Part shown: positions 28,835-38,271 of the stretch, piece after piece
How the letters are laid out: every line of letters starts with the position of its first letter
How positions within the stretch are numbered: the first letter of the stretch is position 1
Source: Methylobacterium durans
GTDB taxonomy: Bacteria; Pseudomonadota; Alphaproteobacteria; Rhizobiales; Beijerinckiaceae
NCBI RefSeq assembly: GCF_003173715.1
Contig: NZ_CP029550.1
Location: forward strand, 1,550,001 to 1,614,000
Reading direction: 5' to 3'
DNA: 64,000 nt
Made by a program: the position numbers and the translations under genes
The notes under the pieces: model-generated
Seen by the model: the letters and a program-made list of their open reading frames with translations, nothing else
Told to the model about the DNA's origin: nothing
The model's database searches: none

Positions 28835-30672
28835 ATGTTGTCGGACGTGCTGCCGAGCCAGAATATCGACTTCGCGCTGATCTTCGCGCACTCGCCCAAT
28901 CCTTACGTCCTGCTCGATCCGAACTTCGTCCTCGTCGACATGAACGAGGCGTATCTCCGCGTCACCATGCGCGACCGCGCCGCACTCGTCGGCCGGACGA
29001 TGTTCGAGGCCTTCCCGAACGACAGCGGCGCGAGCGAGCTTCGCACGTCCCTGGAACGGGTCCTGACCACCCGGGAGGTCGATCACCTGCCGCTGATCCG
29101 CTACGACATCGCGCGACCGGACGGCGGCATCGAGGAGCGCTACTGGAGCGCCACGCACACACCCCTCCTCGACGGCTCGGGGGCCATCGCCCTGATCCTT
29201 CAACACACCGTGGACGTCACGGAACTGCACCGACTGCGCAGCCACGCCCGGCTCGGTGCGCCGGGCTCCGCCGTCGCGCAGATCGAGACCGACGTGCTGC
29301 ACCGCGCGGAGGCCGTCTCCCACACCAACCGCCTCCTCGACGCCGAGCGCCTGCGCCTGCGCGCCCTGTTCGAGCAGACGCCGGGCTTCATGGCCGTCCT
29401 GACCGGGCCCGCTCACGTCTTCGAGCTGTTCAACGCGGCCTATCTCGATCTCGTCGGCCCGCGCGATCTCTTCGGCCGCAATGTCCGGGAGGCTCTGCCG
29501 GAACTCGAGGACCAGACCTTCTTCGGCCTGCTCGACGAGGTCTACGCGACCGGCCGCCCCTTCATCGGCCACGCCGTGCCGGTCCTGCTGCGCCGGGGCG
29601 CCACCGGGGAAGCGTCGCTCCTCCACCTCGATTTCATCTATCAGCCGATCACCGACGCGTCCGGCGCCGTCACCGGCATCTTCGTGCAGGGCCACGACGT
29701 CAGCGAGCGCCTGCGGGCCGAAGAGGCGCTCGCCGCGTCCCACGCGCAGATGAGCGAGATCTTGGAGAGCATCTCGGACGCGTTCTACGCGATCGATGCG
29801 CAGGATCGCTTCACCTACGTCAACCGCAAGGCCGAGACGCTCTGGGGCCGCCCGCGCGATGGGCTGATCGGGCAGATCATCTGGGACGTGTTCGACCGCT
29901 CGCCCGACAGCGAGATCCGGCGGGCGCACGTGCGTGCCGCGCTGCTCGGAAGTGCGCAACGTCTCGAGTACTTCTCGGAGGCCCTCGGGGCTGGGTCGAG
30001 ACCAGCATCTACCCGGGCCCTGCCGGTCTCTCGGTCTTCTTCCGCGACATCACCGAACGGCACCGCAACGAGGAGCGGCGCCAGCTGATGGTCAACGAGC
30101 TGAATCACCGGGTGAAGAACTCGCTCGCCGTCGTTCAGGGCATTGCCAGCCAGACTTTACGCACCGCCCGCGACCTCGATCAGGCCAGGGGCGACCTGAC
30201 CGCCCGCCTTGTGGCGCTCGCCCGCGCCCACGATCTCCTGACCAGCGAGAGCTGGGAGGGAGCCGACCTGTCCGAGGTGGTGCACGCCACACTCGAGGGT
30301 GGCCTCGGCGTGCCGGGGCGGCAGGTCGAAGTCGTGGGCCCGGCCCTGCGCCTCACGCCGAACGCCGCACTCTCCCTCGCGCTCGCTCTGCACGAGCTCG
30401 GCACCAACGCCATCAAGTACGGCGCCCTCTCGGTGGAGCAGGGCTGCGTCACGGTCTCGTGGACGATCGAGCCCGCAGGCGGCGCCGCATCGGCGGACCG
30501 CCGCCTCGACCTGTCCTGGACGGAGCGCGGCGGTCCGCCCGTGACCGCACCGACCCGCCGCGGCTTCGGCTCGCGTCTCCTCGAACGCGGTCTCGCGGCC
30601 GAGCTGCACGGTCGCGTCGATCTCAGTTTCGGGGCCGACGGTGTCGCCTGCCGAATCGAGGCGCTGGTGTGA
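28835..30672 (+). CDS. PAS-domain HWE-family sensor histidine kinase; frame broken near 29987-29990
   Basis: Soluble sensor kinase of 612 residues when repaired. It holds three PAS-type domains (about 8-130, ALIFAHSPNPYVLLDPNFVLVDMN; 175-300, RALFEQTPGFMAVL; 305-410, SDAFYAIDAQDRFTYVN) and an HWE kinase core, ELNHRVKNSLAVVQGIASQT, with phospho-His in NHRVKN and ATPase motifs HELGTNAIKYGALS and GFGSRLLE. The frame breaks at GGGG 29987-29990; one extra G joins LEYFSEALG to GWVETSIYPG. No membrane helix and no adjacent receiver gene, so its partner is encoded elsewhere. HWE kinases often sense light, oxygen or general stress in alphaproteobacteria. Confidence 0.88.
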
Positions 30673-30847
30673 GCCGCGCCGGGTTCCGACCCGACACCGG
30701 GACCGCCCTCAGGCCTCCTGCATCGCACTTCGCGCGGGAGCGTTGCATTTCGTATGCCTCTCCGGCTCCCCAGCGGCGTAAATTGGGCTAAACAGCCCCG
30801 CGACCGTCGGCGCCCGCGCGCGGCGGAAACAACACCGAGAACAGGCG

Positions 30848-32011
30848 ATGACCGGCTTCGACACCCTGCCCCTCACACGGCCCACCTCGCAGCTCGTCAC
30901 GATCTTCGGCGGGTCCGGTTTCCTCGGGCGTCATGTGGTGCGGGCGCTCGCCAAGCGCGGGTACCGGATCCGCGTCGCGGTTCGCCGGCCCGATCTCGCC
31001 CTGTTCCTGCAGCCCCTCGGCAAGGTCGGGCAGATCGTGGCCGTGCAGGCGAACCTGCGCTACCCGGACTCGATCGCCCGCGCCGTCGAGGGCTCCAACG
31101 TCGTGATCAACCTCGTCGGCATCCTGCAGGAGGCCGGCGCCCAGAGTTTCTCCCGCCTCCAGGCGGACGGCGCGGGCGAGATCGCGCGGCAGGCCGCCCG
31201 GGTCGGCGCCGCGATGATCCAGGTCTCCGCGATCGGCGCCGACCCGGCCTCGCCGTCGGCCTACGCCCGCACCAAGGCGGAGGGCGAGGCCCAGGTCGTC
31301 GCCGCCTGCCCGGACGCGATCGTGTTCCGTCCTTCCCTCATCTTCGGGACCGGCGACAGCTTCTTCAACCGGTTCGCGAGCCTCGCCCGCGCGCTTCCCG
31401 TGCTGCCGCTCACGGGCGCCGACACCCGCTTCCAGCCCGTCTTCGTCGGCGACGTCGCCGAAGCGATCGCCCGGGCCGTGGAGGGTCACGTGCCGGCGGG
31501 GAAGGTCTACGAGCTCGGCGGCCCCGAGGTCGCGACGCTCGAGCACCTCGTCCGCTACATGCTGGAGACGACGCAGCGCCGTCGTCCGGTCGTCGCCCTG
31601 CCGCTGCCGGTCGCCAAGATCCAGGCGCGGGTCATGGAGATCGCCAACACGCTGACCCTCGGCCTACTGCCGGACGAGCTGAAGCTGACCCGCGATCAGG
31701 TGATCCTGCTGCAGACCGACAACGTGGTCTCGGACGGTGCGAAGGCTGAAGGGCGGACGCTCGAAGCGCTCGGCATCACGCCGACCGCCGCCGAGGCCGT
31801 GGTGCCGGGCTACCTCTGGCGCTTCCGCAAGGCCGGCCAGTTCGCCACAGGACGCGGCTCGGAATCCGAGGCCGAAGTACCGGACACCCTGAGCCCGGAG
31901 CCGATGGGAGAGGGCTCGCAGCACCGCCCGAACCGCGCGAGCGGCCCCTCTGTCGGCCCGAATGCTGCCAATCCCAGCCGCATGGGCACGCGCTGGGGCT
32001 CGCGGCGCTAA
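30848..32011 (+). CDS. Complex I NDUFA9-subunit family / NAD(P)-binding epimerase-like protein
   Basis: 387-residue atypical short-chain dehydrogenase. The N-terminus carries a Rossmann motif, VTIFGGSGFLGRHVVRALAKRGYRIRVAVRRP (17-48), followed by NVVINLVGIL and SAIGADPASPSAYARTKAEGE, where the Tyr-X3-Lys pair is seen. This is the pattern of bacterial homologues of the mitochondrial complex I accessory subunit NDUFA9, which bind NADPH. The C-terminal tail (from about 345) is low-complexity and probably disordered. In alphaproteobacteria it may be a complex I assembly or accessory factor; this is not proven here. Confidence 0.88.
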   Translation: MTGFDTLPLTRPTSQLVTIFGGSGFLGRHVVRALAKRGYRIRVAVRRPDLALFLQPLGKVGQIVAVQANLRYPDSIARAVEGSNVVINLVGILQEAGAQSFSRLQADGAGEIARQAARVGAAMIQVSAIGADPASPSAYARTKAEGEAQVVAACPDAIVFRPSLIFGTGDSFFNRFASLARALPVLPLTGADTRFQPVFVGDVAEAIARAVEGHVPAGKVYELGGPEVATLEHLVRYMLETTQRRRPVVALPLPVAKIQARVMEIANTLTLGLLPDELKLTRDQVILLQTDNVVSDGAKAEGRTLEALGITPTAAEAVVPGYLWRFRKAGQFATGRGSESEAEVPDTLSPEPMGEGSQHRPNRASGPSVGPNAANPSRMGTRWGSRR

Positions 32012-32021
32012 GCGGGCCGCC

Positions 32022-32741
32022 TCAGCGGATCCGCTCGGGCGCGACGGGTGTCGCGAGGGCCGGTCCACGCCGGCTCAGCGCCTTGTGGACATGGACCATG
32101 AGGGCGATGCCGAAGAGAGGCGTCAGCAGGTTCACCACCGGCACCACCATCATCCCGGCCAGAAGGCAGCCCGCCGCCAGAGTGGTGCCGCCGAAGTGCC
32201 GGCGCATGGCGGCGGCCTCGTCGAGGGATCGGAAGCGCGCCGCGGCGGTCTCGAAATACTCGCGGCTGAGGAGGTAGGCGTTCGCCGCGAAGAAGGCCAC
32301 GAGCCCGACGACGGGCACGAAGAACAGGATCAGCGCCGCGAGGTTCACGAGGAGCGCGAGGCCCGCGAAGCGCAGAGCGTAGAGGAGCGCGGTGCCGGTC
32401 GGCAGCGCCCGGCCGGGCGGCTCGCCGGGAAAGTCCGTCCGCTCGACGATCTCGGCCGCGTCGTCGAGGAAGAACCCCGCCACCAGGATCGAGACCGCCG
32501 GCATGATGTAGGCGAGCGCCACGAACAGGCCCGCGCCCGCCAGGAAATAGGCCAGCGTATCGAGGACGGGGTAGTCGGCGGAGATGTGGTGGCTCGCCTG
32601 GAACCACTGGATCAGCCGCGTCAGCCCGAACCAGATCAGCAGGAGGAGCCCCACCGTGAGCGCGAGGGATTTCCACAGGATCGCGCGGAGCGGGGCTGAG
32701 AAGACCTGACGCAAGGCGCCGTAGGCGGCTTGGATGAGCAT
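32022..32741 (-). CDS. EI24 domain (CysZ-like) membrane protein
   Basis: 239-residue inner-membrane protein of the EI24/CysZ family (PF07264), with about five hydrophobic helices (SLALTVGLLLLIWFGLTRLI, YFLAGAGLFVALAYIMPAVSILVAGFFLD, FAGLALLVNLAALILFFVPVVGLVAFF, LAAGCLLAGMMVVPVVNLL). The final helix and basic tail are typical. CysZ proteins take up sulfate in E. coli, but most alphaproteobacterial members are uncharacterised and no cys genes are nearby. I chose ATG 32741 (MLIQAAYGALRQ), where the family normally begins, over 32789. It converges on the NDUFA9-like gene. Confidence 0.88.
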   Translation of the reverse strand: MLIQAAYGALRQVFSAPLRAILWKSLALTVGLLLLIWFGLTRLIQWFQASHHISADYPVLDTLAYFLAGAGLFVALAYIMPAVSILVAGFFLDDAAEIVERTDFPGEPPGRALPTGTALLYALRFAGLALLVNLAALILFFVPVVGLVAFFAANAYLLSREYFETAAARFRSLDEAAAMRRHFGGTTLAAGCLLAGMMVVPVVNLLTPLFGIALMVHVHKALSRRGPALATPVAPERIR

Positions 32742-32872
32742 GCCGAGGGGATCCTCTCCGATGTGGGCCGAGCGCTTAAAGAGGAGCACGGGGCCCTAAG
32801 CGCAAGCCCGCACTTTCGCCGCCCTGCCGCGTTCTCGTGCCGTCCGCCCCGCTTCACCGGAGGATTTGCCCG

Positions 32873-33793
32873 ATGCGCCTGTCGGCTCCGCTCGCCCTTC
32901 TCCTCACCCTCGCCGCACCGGCCAACGCCCACGAGATCGGCGCCTGGGCCGGCGGCAGCGCCGCACCGGCGGAGCGCTCGGAGGTCGCCGTCGCGGCGAT
33001 CGACGACAAGGCCTACGTCATCGGCGACTACAACGGCGCCACGGAGCTCCTGATCTTCGATCTCGCCGCCGAAACCTGGAGCAAGGGCGCGTCCTTCCCG
33101 TACCCTGTCCACCACGCGATGGCGGCCGGATTCGAGGGCAGGATCTACGTCTTCGGCGGCTACACGAACGGCTGGAACGCGGTCGGCAACAGCTTCGCCT
33201 ACGATCCGAAGACCGATGCGTGGTCGCCGCGGGCAAGCCTGCCGACCGCGAGGGCGGCGGGCGGCGCGGCTCTCGTCGGCGATCGCATCCACGTCGTCGG
33301 CGGCAGCGTGACGGGACGGGGCAACACGCCCGCCCACGAGATCTATGATCCGGCGACCGACAGCTGGACCAAGGCCGCACCGCTGCCGACGCCTCGCGAC
33401 CACCTCGCGGTGCAGGCGGTTGACGGCAGGATCGTCGCCGCCGGCGGGCGCGTCGACGGCGATCCGGGCCGGAACCTCGACGCCACGCAGATCTACGATC
33501 CGAAGACCGGGGCCTGGACGGAGGCGGCGCCCCTTCCCACGGCCCGCAGCGGGTCGGCCTCCGCGGTCCTCGATCGAGAGGTCTACGTGATCGGCGGCGA
33601 ATCCCGGGAGAAGGCCTTCGGCACGGTCGAGGCCTTCGACCTGCCACGGAACCTCTGGCGCGCTCTCGCCTCTCTGCCGACGCCCCGCCACGGGTTTGGT
33701 GCGGTGAGCTACAACGGCCGGATATACACGCTCGTCGGCAGCCCGCAGCCGGGCGGCGACAAGTCGGGCACGGTCGAGGTGTTCAAGCCGTGA
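32873..33793 (+). CDS. Secreted kelch-repeat beta-propeller protein
   Basis: 306 residues: signal peptide (MRLSAPLALLLTLAAPANAHE, cleavage near ANA/HEI), then five or six kelch repeats, each with paired Gly, a Tyr about six residues later and a Trp (GRIYVFGGYTNGWN..., DRIHVVGGSVTG..., GRIVAAGGRVDG..., REVYVIGGESREK..., GRIYTLVGSPQ). It should fold as a periplasmic beta-propeller. Kelch proteins bind partners or sugars; some (NanM) are sialate mutarotases, but nothing here suggests that. GGAGGA lies ahead of ATG 32873. Confidence 0.88.
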   Translation: MRLSAPLALLLTLAAPANAHEIGAWAGGSAAPAERSEVAVAAIDDKAYVIGDYNGATELLIFDLAAETWSKGASFPYPVHHAMAAGFEGRIYVFGGYTNGWNAVGNSFAYDPKTDAWSPRASLPTARAAGGAALVGDRIHVVGGSVTGRGNTPAHEIYDPATDSWTKAAPLPTPRDHLAVQAVDGRIVAAGGRVDGDPGRNLDATQIYDPKTGAWTEAAPLPTARSGSASAVLDREVYVIGGESREKAFGTVEAFDLPRNLWRALASLPTPRHGFGAVSYNGRIYTLVGSPQPGGDKSGTVEVFKP

Positions 33794-33843
33794 GAGCGCT
33801 CGCTGCGCGCTGACCGACCGCGACAGGACCAGAGGATCACAGG

Positions 33844-35160
33844 ATGCTAGGACGAGAGATCGGGCACGCGCATTTCCGGTCGAGCGTCACTCCCCGGCAC
33901 GCGACGCTCCCGGCCGCTCCCGATGTGGTCGTGATCGGCGCGGGCGCGGCGGGGATCGCATCGGCGCGGCGGCTCCTCGAGCGAAACGTCTCCGTGGCCG
34001 TGCTCGAGGCCCGCGACAGGGTCGGTGGCAGGGCGCTCACCACGATGCTGCGCGGGCACGCGGTCGATCTCGGCGCGCATTGGCTGCATGCGGGACCGAT
34101 CAACCCGCTCGTCAGGCTGGGCCACGCGCGGGGCGAGCCGCTGCGGCGGGCGCCGCAGGACAGCCACGTCTGGGTCGGGCGCCGGCCCGGGCGCCCCGAG
34201 GAGGCGGCGGCCTCCGGACGGGCCTTCGCCGTCGCCGACCGCGCGATGACGGCCGGCGCCTCCGAGGGCGGCCCTGACCGACCGGCAGCCACCGCCCTGC
34301 CGCCGGGCCTCGGCCCCTGGGCCGAGCGAGTGGCACGGGTGCACGGGCTCGTCTCGGGTCGGCCCCTCGCCGAGGTTTCGCTGCACGATTTCCCGAGCAT
34401 GGAGTACGGCGACAATTTCTTCCTGGCCGGCGGGTACGGTGCCTATCTGGCGCGGCTGGCTCAAGGGCTGCCGATCGCGCTCGGCAGCGCCGTCACCCGC
34501 ATCGACTGGGGTGGTCCCGGCGTGCGCGTCGAGACGGCGGACGGGCGCAACCTCTCGGCGCGGGCCGTCATCATCACGGTGCCCGTGATGGTGCTGCGGG
34601 AGAGCATCACCTTCGCACCCGCGCTGCCGGCATCGGTTCGGGGCTTGATCGACGGATTCGTCTCCGGAATCTACGAGCACGCCGTGCTGCACTGGCCATC
34701 GAGCCCGTTCCGCGGTGCTGACCGGCTCGCCAGCATCGTGGGCGGCCGCCACAAACCGCCGGGATTGCTCGCGCGCATCGACGGCACGCCGTTTCACTAT
34801 TTCGAGCTCGATGCCCCGTCAGCCGAGGCACTCGACGCGCGCGGCGCCGGTGCGGACGGCGTCCGGCATTTCGTGCGCGCGGTGCTCGCCGAACATTTCG
34901 GACCCGCGCGTCTGCGCGACCTTGCGATCCCAGCCATCAGCGCGTGGCGGCACGATCCGTGGTCGCGCGGCTCCTGGGCCGTGGTGCCACCGGGTCACGC
35001 CCCCGCACGAGCCATGCTGCGTGGGCCGGTGGGCGGAAGGCTGTGGTTCGCGGGGGAGGCCCTGTCCCGCCTGCAATGGGGAACGGTGGGTGGCGCCTAC
35101 GAGGAGGGGACGCGCGCCGCCGACGCCATCGCGGGCGGAATCCGGGCCGAAGCAGCCTGA
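33844..35160 (+). CDS. FAD-dependent amine oxidase family protein
   Basis: 438-residue flavoprotein. The FAD-binding Rossmann motif is VVVIGAGAAGIASARRLLERNVSVAVLEARDRVGGRA (28-64). The C-terminal FAD motif is WFAGEALSRLQWGTVGGAYEEGTRAADAI near 400-430, which is the amine-oxidase/monoamine-oxidase pattern. It oxidises an amine (polyamine, amino acid or related) to an imine with O2; the substrate is unknown. There is no signal peptide at the N-terminus but a 25-residue extension before the FAD motif. AGAGGA precedes ATG 33844. Confidence 0.88.
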   Translation: MLGREIGHAHFRSSVTPRHATLPAAPDVVVIGAGAAGIASARRLLERNVSVAVLEARDRVGGRALTTMLRGHAVDLGAHWLHAGPINPLVRLGHARGEPLRRAPQDSHVWVGRRPGRPEEAAASGRAFAVADRAMTAGASEGGPDRPAATALPPGLGPWAERVARVHGLVSGRPLAEVSLHDFPSMEYGDNFFLAGGYGAYLARLAQGLPIALGSAVTRIDWGGPGVRVETADGRNLSARAVIITVPVMVLRESITFAPALPASVRGLIDGFVSGIYEHAVLHWPSSPFRGADRLASIVGGRHKPPGLLARIDGTPFHYFELDAPSAEALDARGAGADGVRHFVRAVLAEHFGPARLRDLAIPAISAWRHDPWSRGSWAVVPPGHAPARAMLRGPVGGRLWFAGEALSRLQWGTVGGAYEEGTRAADAIAGGIRAEAA

Positions 35161-35247
35161 GGAATGGGAAATCGGCGGCGCACGCATTGCCTTGCGGGCC
35201 TCGGACGGGGATGAACCCCCTCAACCGTCGCCGCGAGGGAGCGCCGC

Positions 35248-35883
35248 ATGAACTGGGTCGAAGCGATCGGCTATCTCGGCACGGCGTTGACGATCGCGGC
35301 CTCGGCGATGAGCACGATGATCCCGCTGCGGATCGTGGCGCTGCTGGCGAGCTGCGCCGTCATCACCTACGGCTTCCTGATCGGCAGCATGCCGGTGGTG
35401 CTGACGGAGCTGATCCAGATCCCGTTCAACGCCATCCGGCTCTACCAGATGATTCGCCTCATTCGTGACGCGGAGCGGGCGGCGACCGGCGACCTCTCCT
35501 TTGACTGGCTGAAGCCCTTCGGCGAGGCGCGGCGCTTCACTGCCGGCGCCGTCGTGTTCCGCCAGGGCGAGCCGGCGGCCGAGATGCTCTATGTCGAGAG
35601 CGGCCTCTTCCGAATCCCGGAGCAGGACATCACGGTGCGCCCCGGCGCCATCGTCGGCGAGCTCGGCATGCTCTCGCCCGGCAATCTGCGCACCGGTTCC
35701 CTCGTCTGCGTGGAGGCGGGTCAGGCCCGCTGCATCTCCTATTTGGAGGTGAAGCAGCTCTACTACCAGAACCCGGAATTCGGCTTCTATCTGCTGAAGC
35801 TCACGAGCGAGCGGCTGTTCCAGGCGACGCAGCATACGGGCCGGCGCGCATCATCGGTGCCGGCCGGCTCGGAGGTGATGTGA
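35248..35883 (+). CDS. Membrane-anchored cyclic nucleotide-binding (cNMP) domain protein
   Basis: 211 residues with an unusual layout: an N-terminal membrane region with two or three hydrophobic stretches (AIGYLGTALTIAASAMS, LRIVALLASCAVITYGFLIG, VVLTELIQIPFNAIRLY), then a cytoplasmic cNMP-binding (CRP/Popeye-like) beta-roll (FTAGAVVFRQGEPAAEMLYVESG ... GAIVGELGMLSPGNLRTGSLVC). There is no DNA-binding or enzyme domain. The phosphate-binding cassette (GELGMLSPGNLRTGS) is recognisable but lacks the usual Arg-Ala pair, so nucleotide binding is unproven. The layout recalls eukaryotic Popeye proteins. Function unknown. Confidence 0.82.
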   Translation: MNWVEAIGYLGTALTIAASAMSTMIPLRIVALLASCAVITYGFLIGSMPVVLTELIQIPFNAIRLYQMIRLIRDAERAATGDLSFDWLKPFGEARRFTAGAVVFRQGEPAAEMLYVESGLFRIPEQDITVRPGAIVGELGMLSPGNLRTGSLVCVEAGQARCISYLEVKQLYYQNPEFGFYLLKLTSERLFQATQHTGRRASSVPAGSEVM

Positions 35884-35889
35884 GTCGCC

Positions 35890-36327
35890 TCAATCCGTCT
35901 GGCGCATGAAGGTGTCGGGCGTACCCGTCCCATCCGTCACGAATCGGATGTCGCGGGGCTCGCGCCGGGGCGTGTCGACCGAGAGGAAGACCATCGGCTC
36001 CTCCAGGATCTCCGGCACCGAGTGCACGACGCCGCGCTTGAAGACGACGAGCTTGCCCGGCCCCACCTCGACGGGCTCCTCGTCGCCGAACTTCATCCGG
36101 CAGCGGCCGGTCAGGACGTAGAGGTACTCGTCGCAGCTCGCATGGGAATGGGGCGGTGTCGGCTTGTAGACGCGAAAGACGCGGGCACTCGCCGCCGGGT
36201 CTTCCGTGAAACGGTGGTCGGCCACCATGGTCGCGGAGGTCTCCGGCAGCCCCGACGCCGCGGCCGCCACGTCGAAGACCGCGTGCGAGAGCTTGCCCGA
36301 AGCGGGTCCGGCAGCCGTCGTGCTCAT
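35890..36327 (-). CDS. Cupin domain protein
   Basis: 145-residue single cupin. Cupin motif 1 is PHSHASCDEYLYVLTGRCRMKFG (metal ligands His, His, Glu) and motif 2 appears as FKRGVVHSVPE. It probably binds a metal and a small carboxylate or sugar. It lies 36 bases upstream (same strand, minus) of a 2-hydroxyacid dehydrogenase and follows it in transcription order, so the two may form an operon acting on the same compound (inference). GGGAGGGG precedes ATG 36327. Confidence 0.9.
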   Translation of the reverse strand: MSTTAAGPASGKLSHAVFDVAAAASGLPETSATMVADHRFTEDPAASARVFRVYKPTPPHSHASCDEYLYVLTGRCRMKFGDEEPVEVGPGKLVVFKRGVVHSVPEILEEPMVFLSVDTPRREPRDIRFVTDGTGTPDTFMRQTD

Positions 36328-36363
36328 CTCGGGTCCCCTCCCTGGCGTTCCTCGCGATGCCCC

Positions 36364-37368
36364 TCAGAGCATGCTCGGCAGGATGCGATCCGGCGGCCGG
36401 TGGCCGTCCATGAAGGTCTTGATGTTGATGATGACCTTCTCGCCCATGTCGACGCGGCTCTCGAAGGTGGCCGAGCCCATGTGCGGCAGGAGCACGACCT
36501 TGCCGCCGCGGGCGAGCTTGACGAGGCGCGGGCTGACCGCGGGCTCCTGCTCGAACACGTCGAGGCCGGCCGCCGAGATCTCACCGGCCTCGATCAGGCG
36601 AGCGAGCGCATTCTCGTCGATCACCTCGCCGCGCGCCGTGTTCACGACGATCGCCTCGGGCTTCAGGAGCTTGAGGCGGCGGGCCGAGAGCAGGTGGTAG
36701 GTCGCGGGCGTGTGCGGGCAGTTGATCGACACGATGTCGACCCGCGCCAGCATCTGGTCGAGGGATTCCCAGTAGGTCGCGTCGAGGCTCGTCTCGATCG
36801 GCGACGGAACCCGGCGGCGGTTGTGATAGTGGATCTGAAGGCCGAAGGCGCGGGCGCGGCGGGCGAGGGCCTGGCCGATCCGCCCCATCCCGACGATGCC
36901 GAGGCGCTTGCCGGTGATGCGGCGCCCGAGCATCCAGGTCGGCGACCAGCCCGCGTCCCAGGCATCGTCCGGGATGATGCGTGCGCCCTCGGTGACGCGG
37001 CGCGCTACGGCGAGGATCAGCGCCATCGTCATGTCGGCGGTGTCCTCGGTCAGCACGCCCGGCGTGTTGGTGACCGTGATGCCGCGCTCCAGCGCCCCGC
37101 TGACGTCGATGTGATCGACGCCGTTGCCGAAATTCGCGATGAGCCGCAGGTTCGGACCGGCCTGCGCGAGGAGACCGGAATCGATCTCGTCCGTGACGGT
37201 GGGCACGAGCACATCAGCCTCGCGCATCGCCGCCGCCATCGCCTCCTGCGAGAGCGGCTTGTCCTCGTGGTTGAGGCGTGTGTCGAACAATTCGCGCATG
37301 CGCGTCTCGACCACGTCAGGCAGGCGCCGCGTCACCACGACGAGCGGCTTGCGCTTCAACGACGACAT
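36364..37368 (-). CDS. D-2-hydroxyacid dehydrogenase (glyoxylate/hydroxypyruvate reductase type)
   Basis: 334-residue NAD(P)-dependent oxidoreductase, most like glyoxylate reductase / D-glycerate dehydrogenase. Visible: GVDHIDV substrate loop, Rossmann motif LGIVGMGRIGQALARRARAFG (153-173), catalytic Arg in VNTARGEVID, Glu in DVFEQEP, and His in LLPHMGSAT. The basic residues after the Rossmann strand (HNRRR) suggest NADPH preference. This enzyme would reduce glyoxylate or hydroxypyruvate; in methylotrophs that step belongs to the serine cycle, but a different gene (hprA) usually serves there. GGAGGAG precedes ATG 37368. Confidence 0.9.
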   Translation of the reverse strand: MSSLKRKPLVVVTRRLPDVVETRMRELFDTRLNHEDKPLSQEAMAAAMREADVLVPTVTDEIDSGLLAQAGPNLRLIANFGNGVDHIDVSGALERGITVTNTPGVLTEDTADMTMALILAVARRVTEGARIIPDDAWDAGWSPTWMLGRRITGKRLGIVGMGRIGQALARRARAFGLQIHYHNRRRVPSPIETSLDATYWESLDQMLARVDIVSINCPHTPATYHLLSARRLKLLKPEAIVVNTARGEVIDENALARLIEAGEISAAGLDVFEQEPAVSPRLVKLARGGKVVLLPHMGSATFESRVDMGEKVIINIKTFMDGHRPPDRILPSML

Positions 37369-37659
37369 GTCTCCTCCCCCGCCGATGACCGCCCTGCCCC
37401 AGCATCGACGCGTCTCGGGCTCCGCCGGTTCCGCCAGCCGCCTTCGGCAGGTGGCGACGCGGCTTCAAGCTCCGTTAACCACTTTTCCGTCAGACAGGAC
37501 CCAACGGCGCCCCGGGGCCGCCCTGGATGACCCCTGCGGCCTCTCTATCAGAGAGGGGCCGGAACACAATGCGGGTCCGCGGCCCAGCGCTCGACCAGCG
37601 CGGACCGGGCCGGGATTTCGACAGCCTTTCGGGCGCCCGCGCGGAACAGGAGACGGACG

Positions 37660-38214
37660 ATGCGCTCCCATGCCCTTCTGGCCGCAGGCCTGACGCTCCT
37701 TGCCGGCTCGGCCCTGGCAGCGCCTGCCGGAGGCGCCCCGGAGCCCGGCGTCGGCCCGGTCACGAAGCTGCCGCTGCCGCGCTACGCCAGCCTGAAGACA
37801 GACCGGGTGAACCTGCGCGAAGGTCCCTCCAAGGACCACCGCACGCTCTGGGTCTTCCAGCGCGCGGGCCTGCCCGTCGAGATCGTGGCCGAATTCGAGA
37901 CGTGGCGCCGCATCCGCGACTCGGAGGGAACCGAGGGCTGGGTTCTGCACTCGCTCCTGTCGGGCCGGCGCACCGCGATCGTGACGGCGCCGAAGGGCGG
38001 TGACCGTAGCGCGCCGGTGCCGCTGCGCTCGCGCGCGGACGAGGGCGCCTCCGACGAGGCGCGGCTGCAGGCCGGCGTGATCGGGAGCGTGAAGACCTGC
38101 ACGGGCACGTGGTGCCGCCTGATCGTGGCGCTGCCCGAGAAGCGCGGCGACGTCGACGGCTACATCCGGCAGGATCGACTCTGGGGCGTCTACCCGAACG
38201 AGAAGGTGGAATGA
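37660..38214 (+). CDS. Secreted SH3-domain protein
   Basis: 184 residues: signal peptide (MRSHALLAAGLTLLAGSALA, cleavage near ALA/APA), then a bacterial SH3-like domain YASLKTDRVNLREGPSKDHRTLWVFQRAGLPVEIV..., and probably a second SH3 fold around VIGSVKTCTGTWCRLIVALPEKRGDVDGYIRQDRLWGVYP. This is the pattern of periplasmic DUF1058/SH3 proteins, which may contact peptidoglycan. The pair of cysteines around the GTW could form a disulfide. It ends at a strong bidirectional terminator shared with irr. Confidence 0.88.
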   Translation: MRSHALLAAGLTLLAGSALAAPAGGAPEPGVGPVTKLPLPRYASLKTDRVNLREGPSKDHRTLWVFQRAGLPVEIVAEFETWRRIRDSEGTEGWVLHSLLSGRRTAIVTAPKGGDRSAPVPLRSRADEGASDEARLQAGVIGSVKTCTGTWCRLIVALPEKRGDVDGYIRQDRLWGVYPNEKVE

Positions 38215-38216
38215 GA

Positions 38217-38244
38217 AAGGCCCGGTCGCTCAGGACCGGGCCTT
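38217..38244. terminator. Bidirectional terminator hairpin between the SH3 gene and irr
   Basis: AAGGCCCGGTC (38217-38227), loop GCTCAG, and the exact complement GACCGGGCCTT (38234-38244). It starts two bases past the SH3-protein stop and lies 28 bases past the irr stop on the other strand, so it can serve both converging genes. Confidence 0.75.
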
Positions 38245-38271
38245 CTCGTAAAACCTCGTTGCGCCGTGAGC

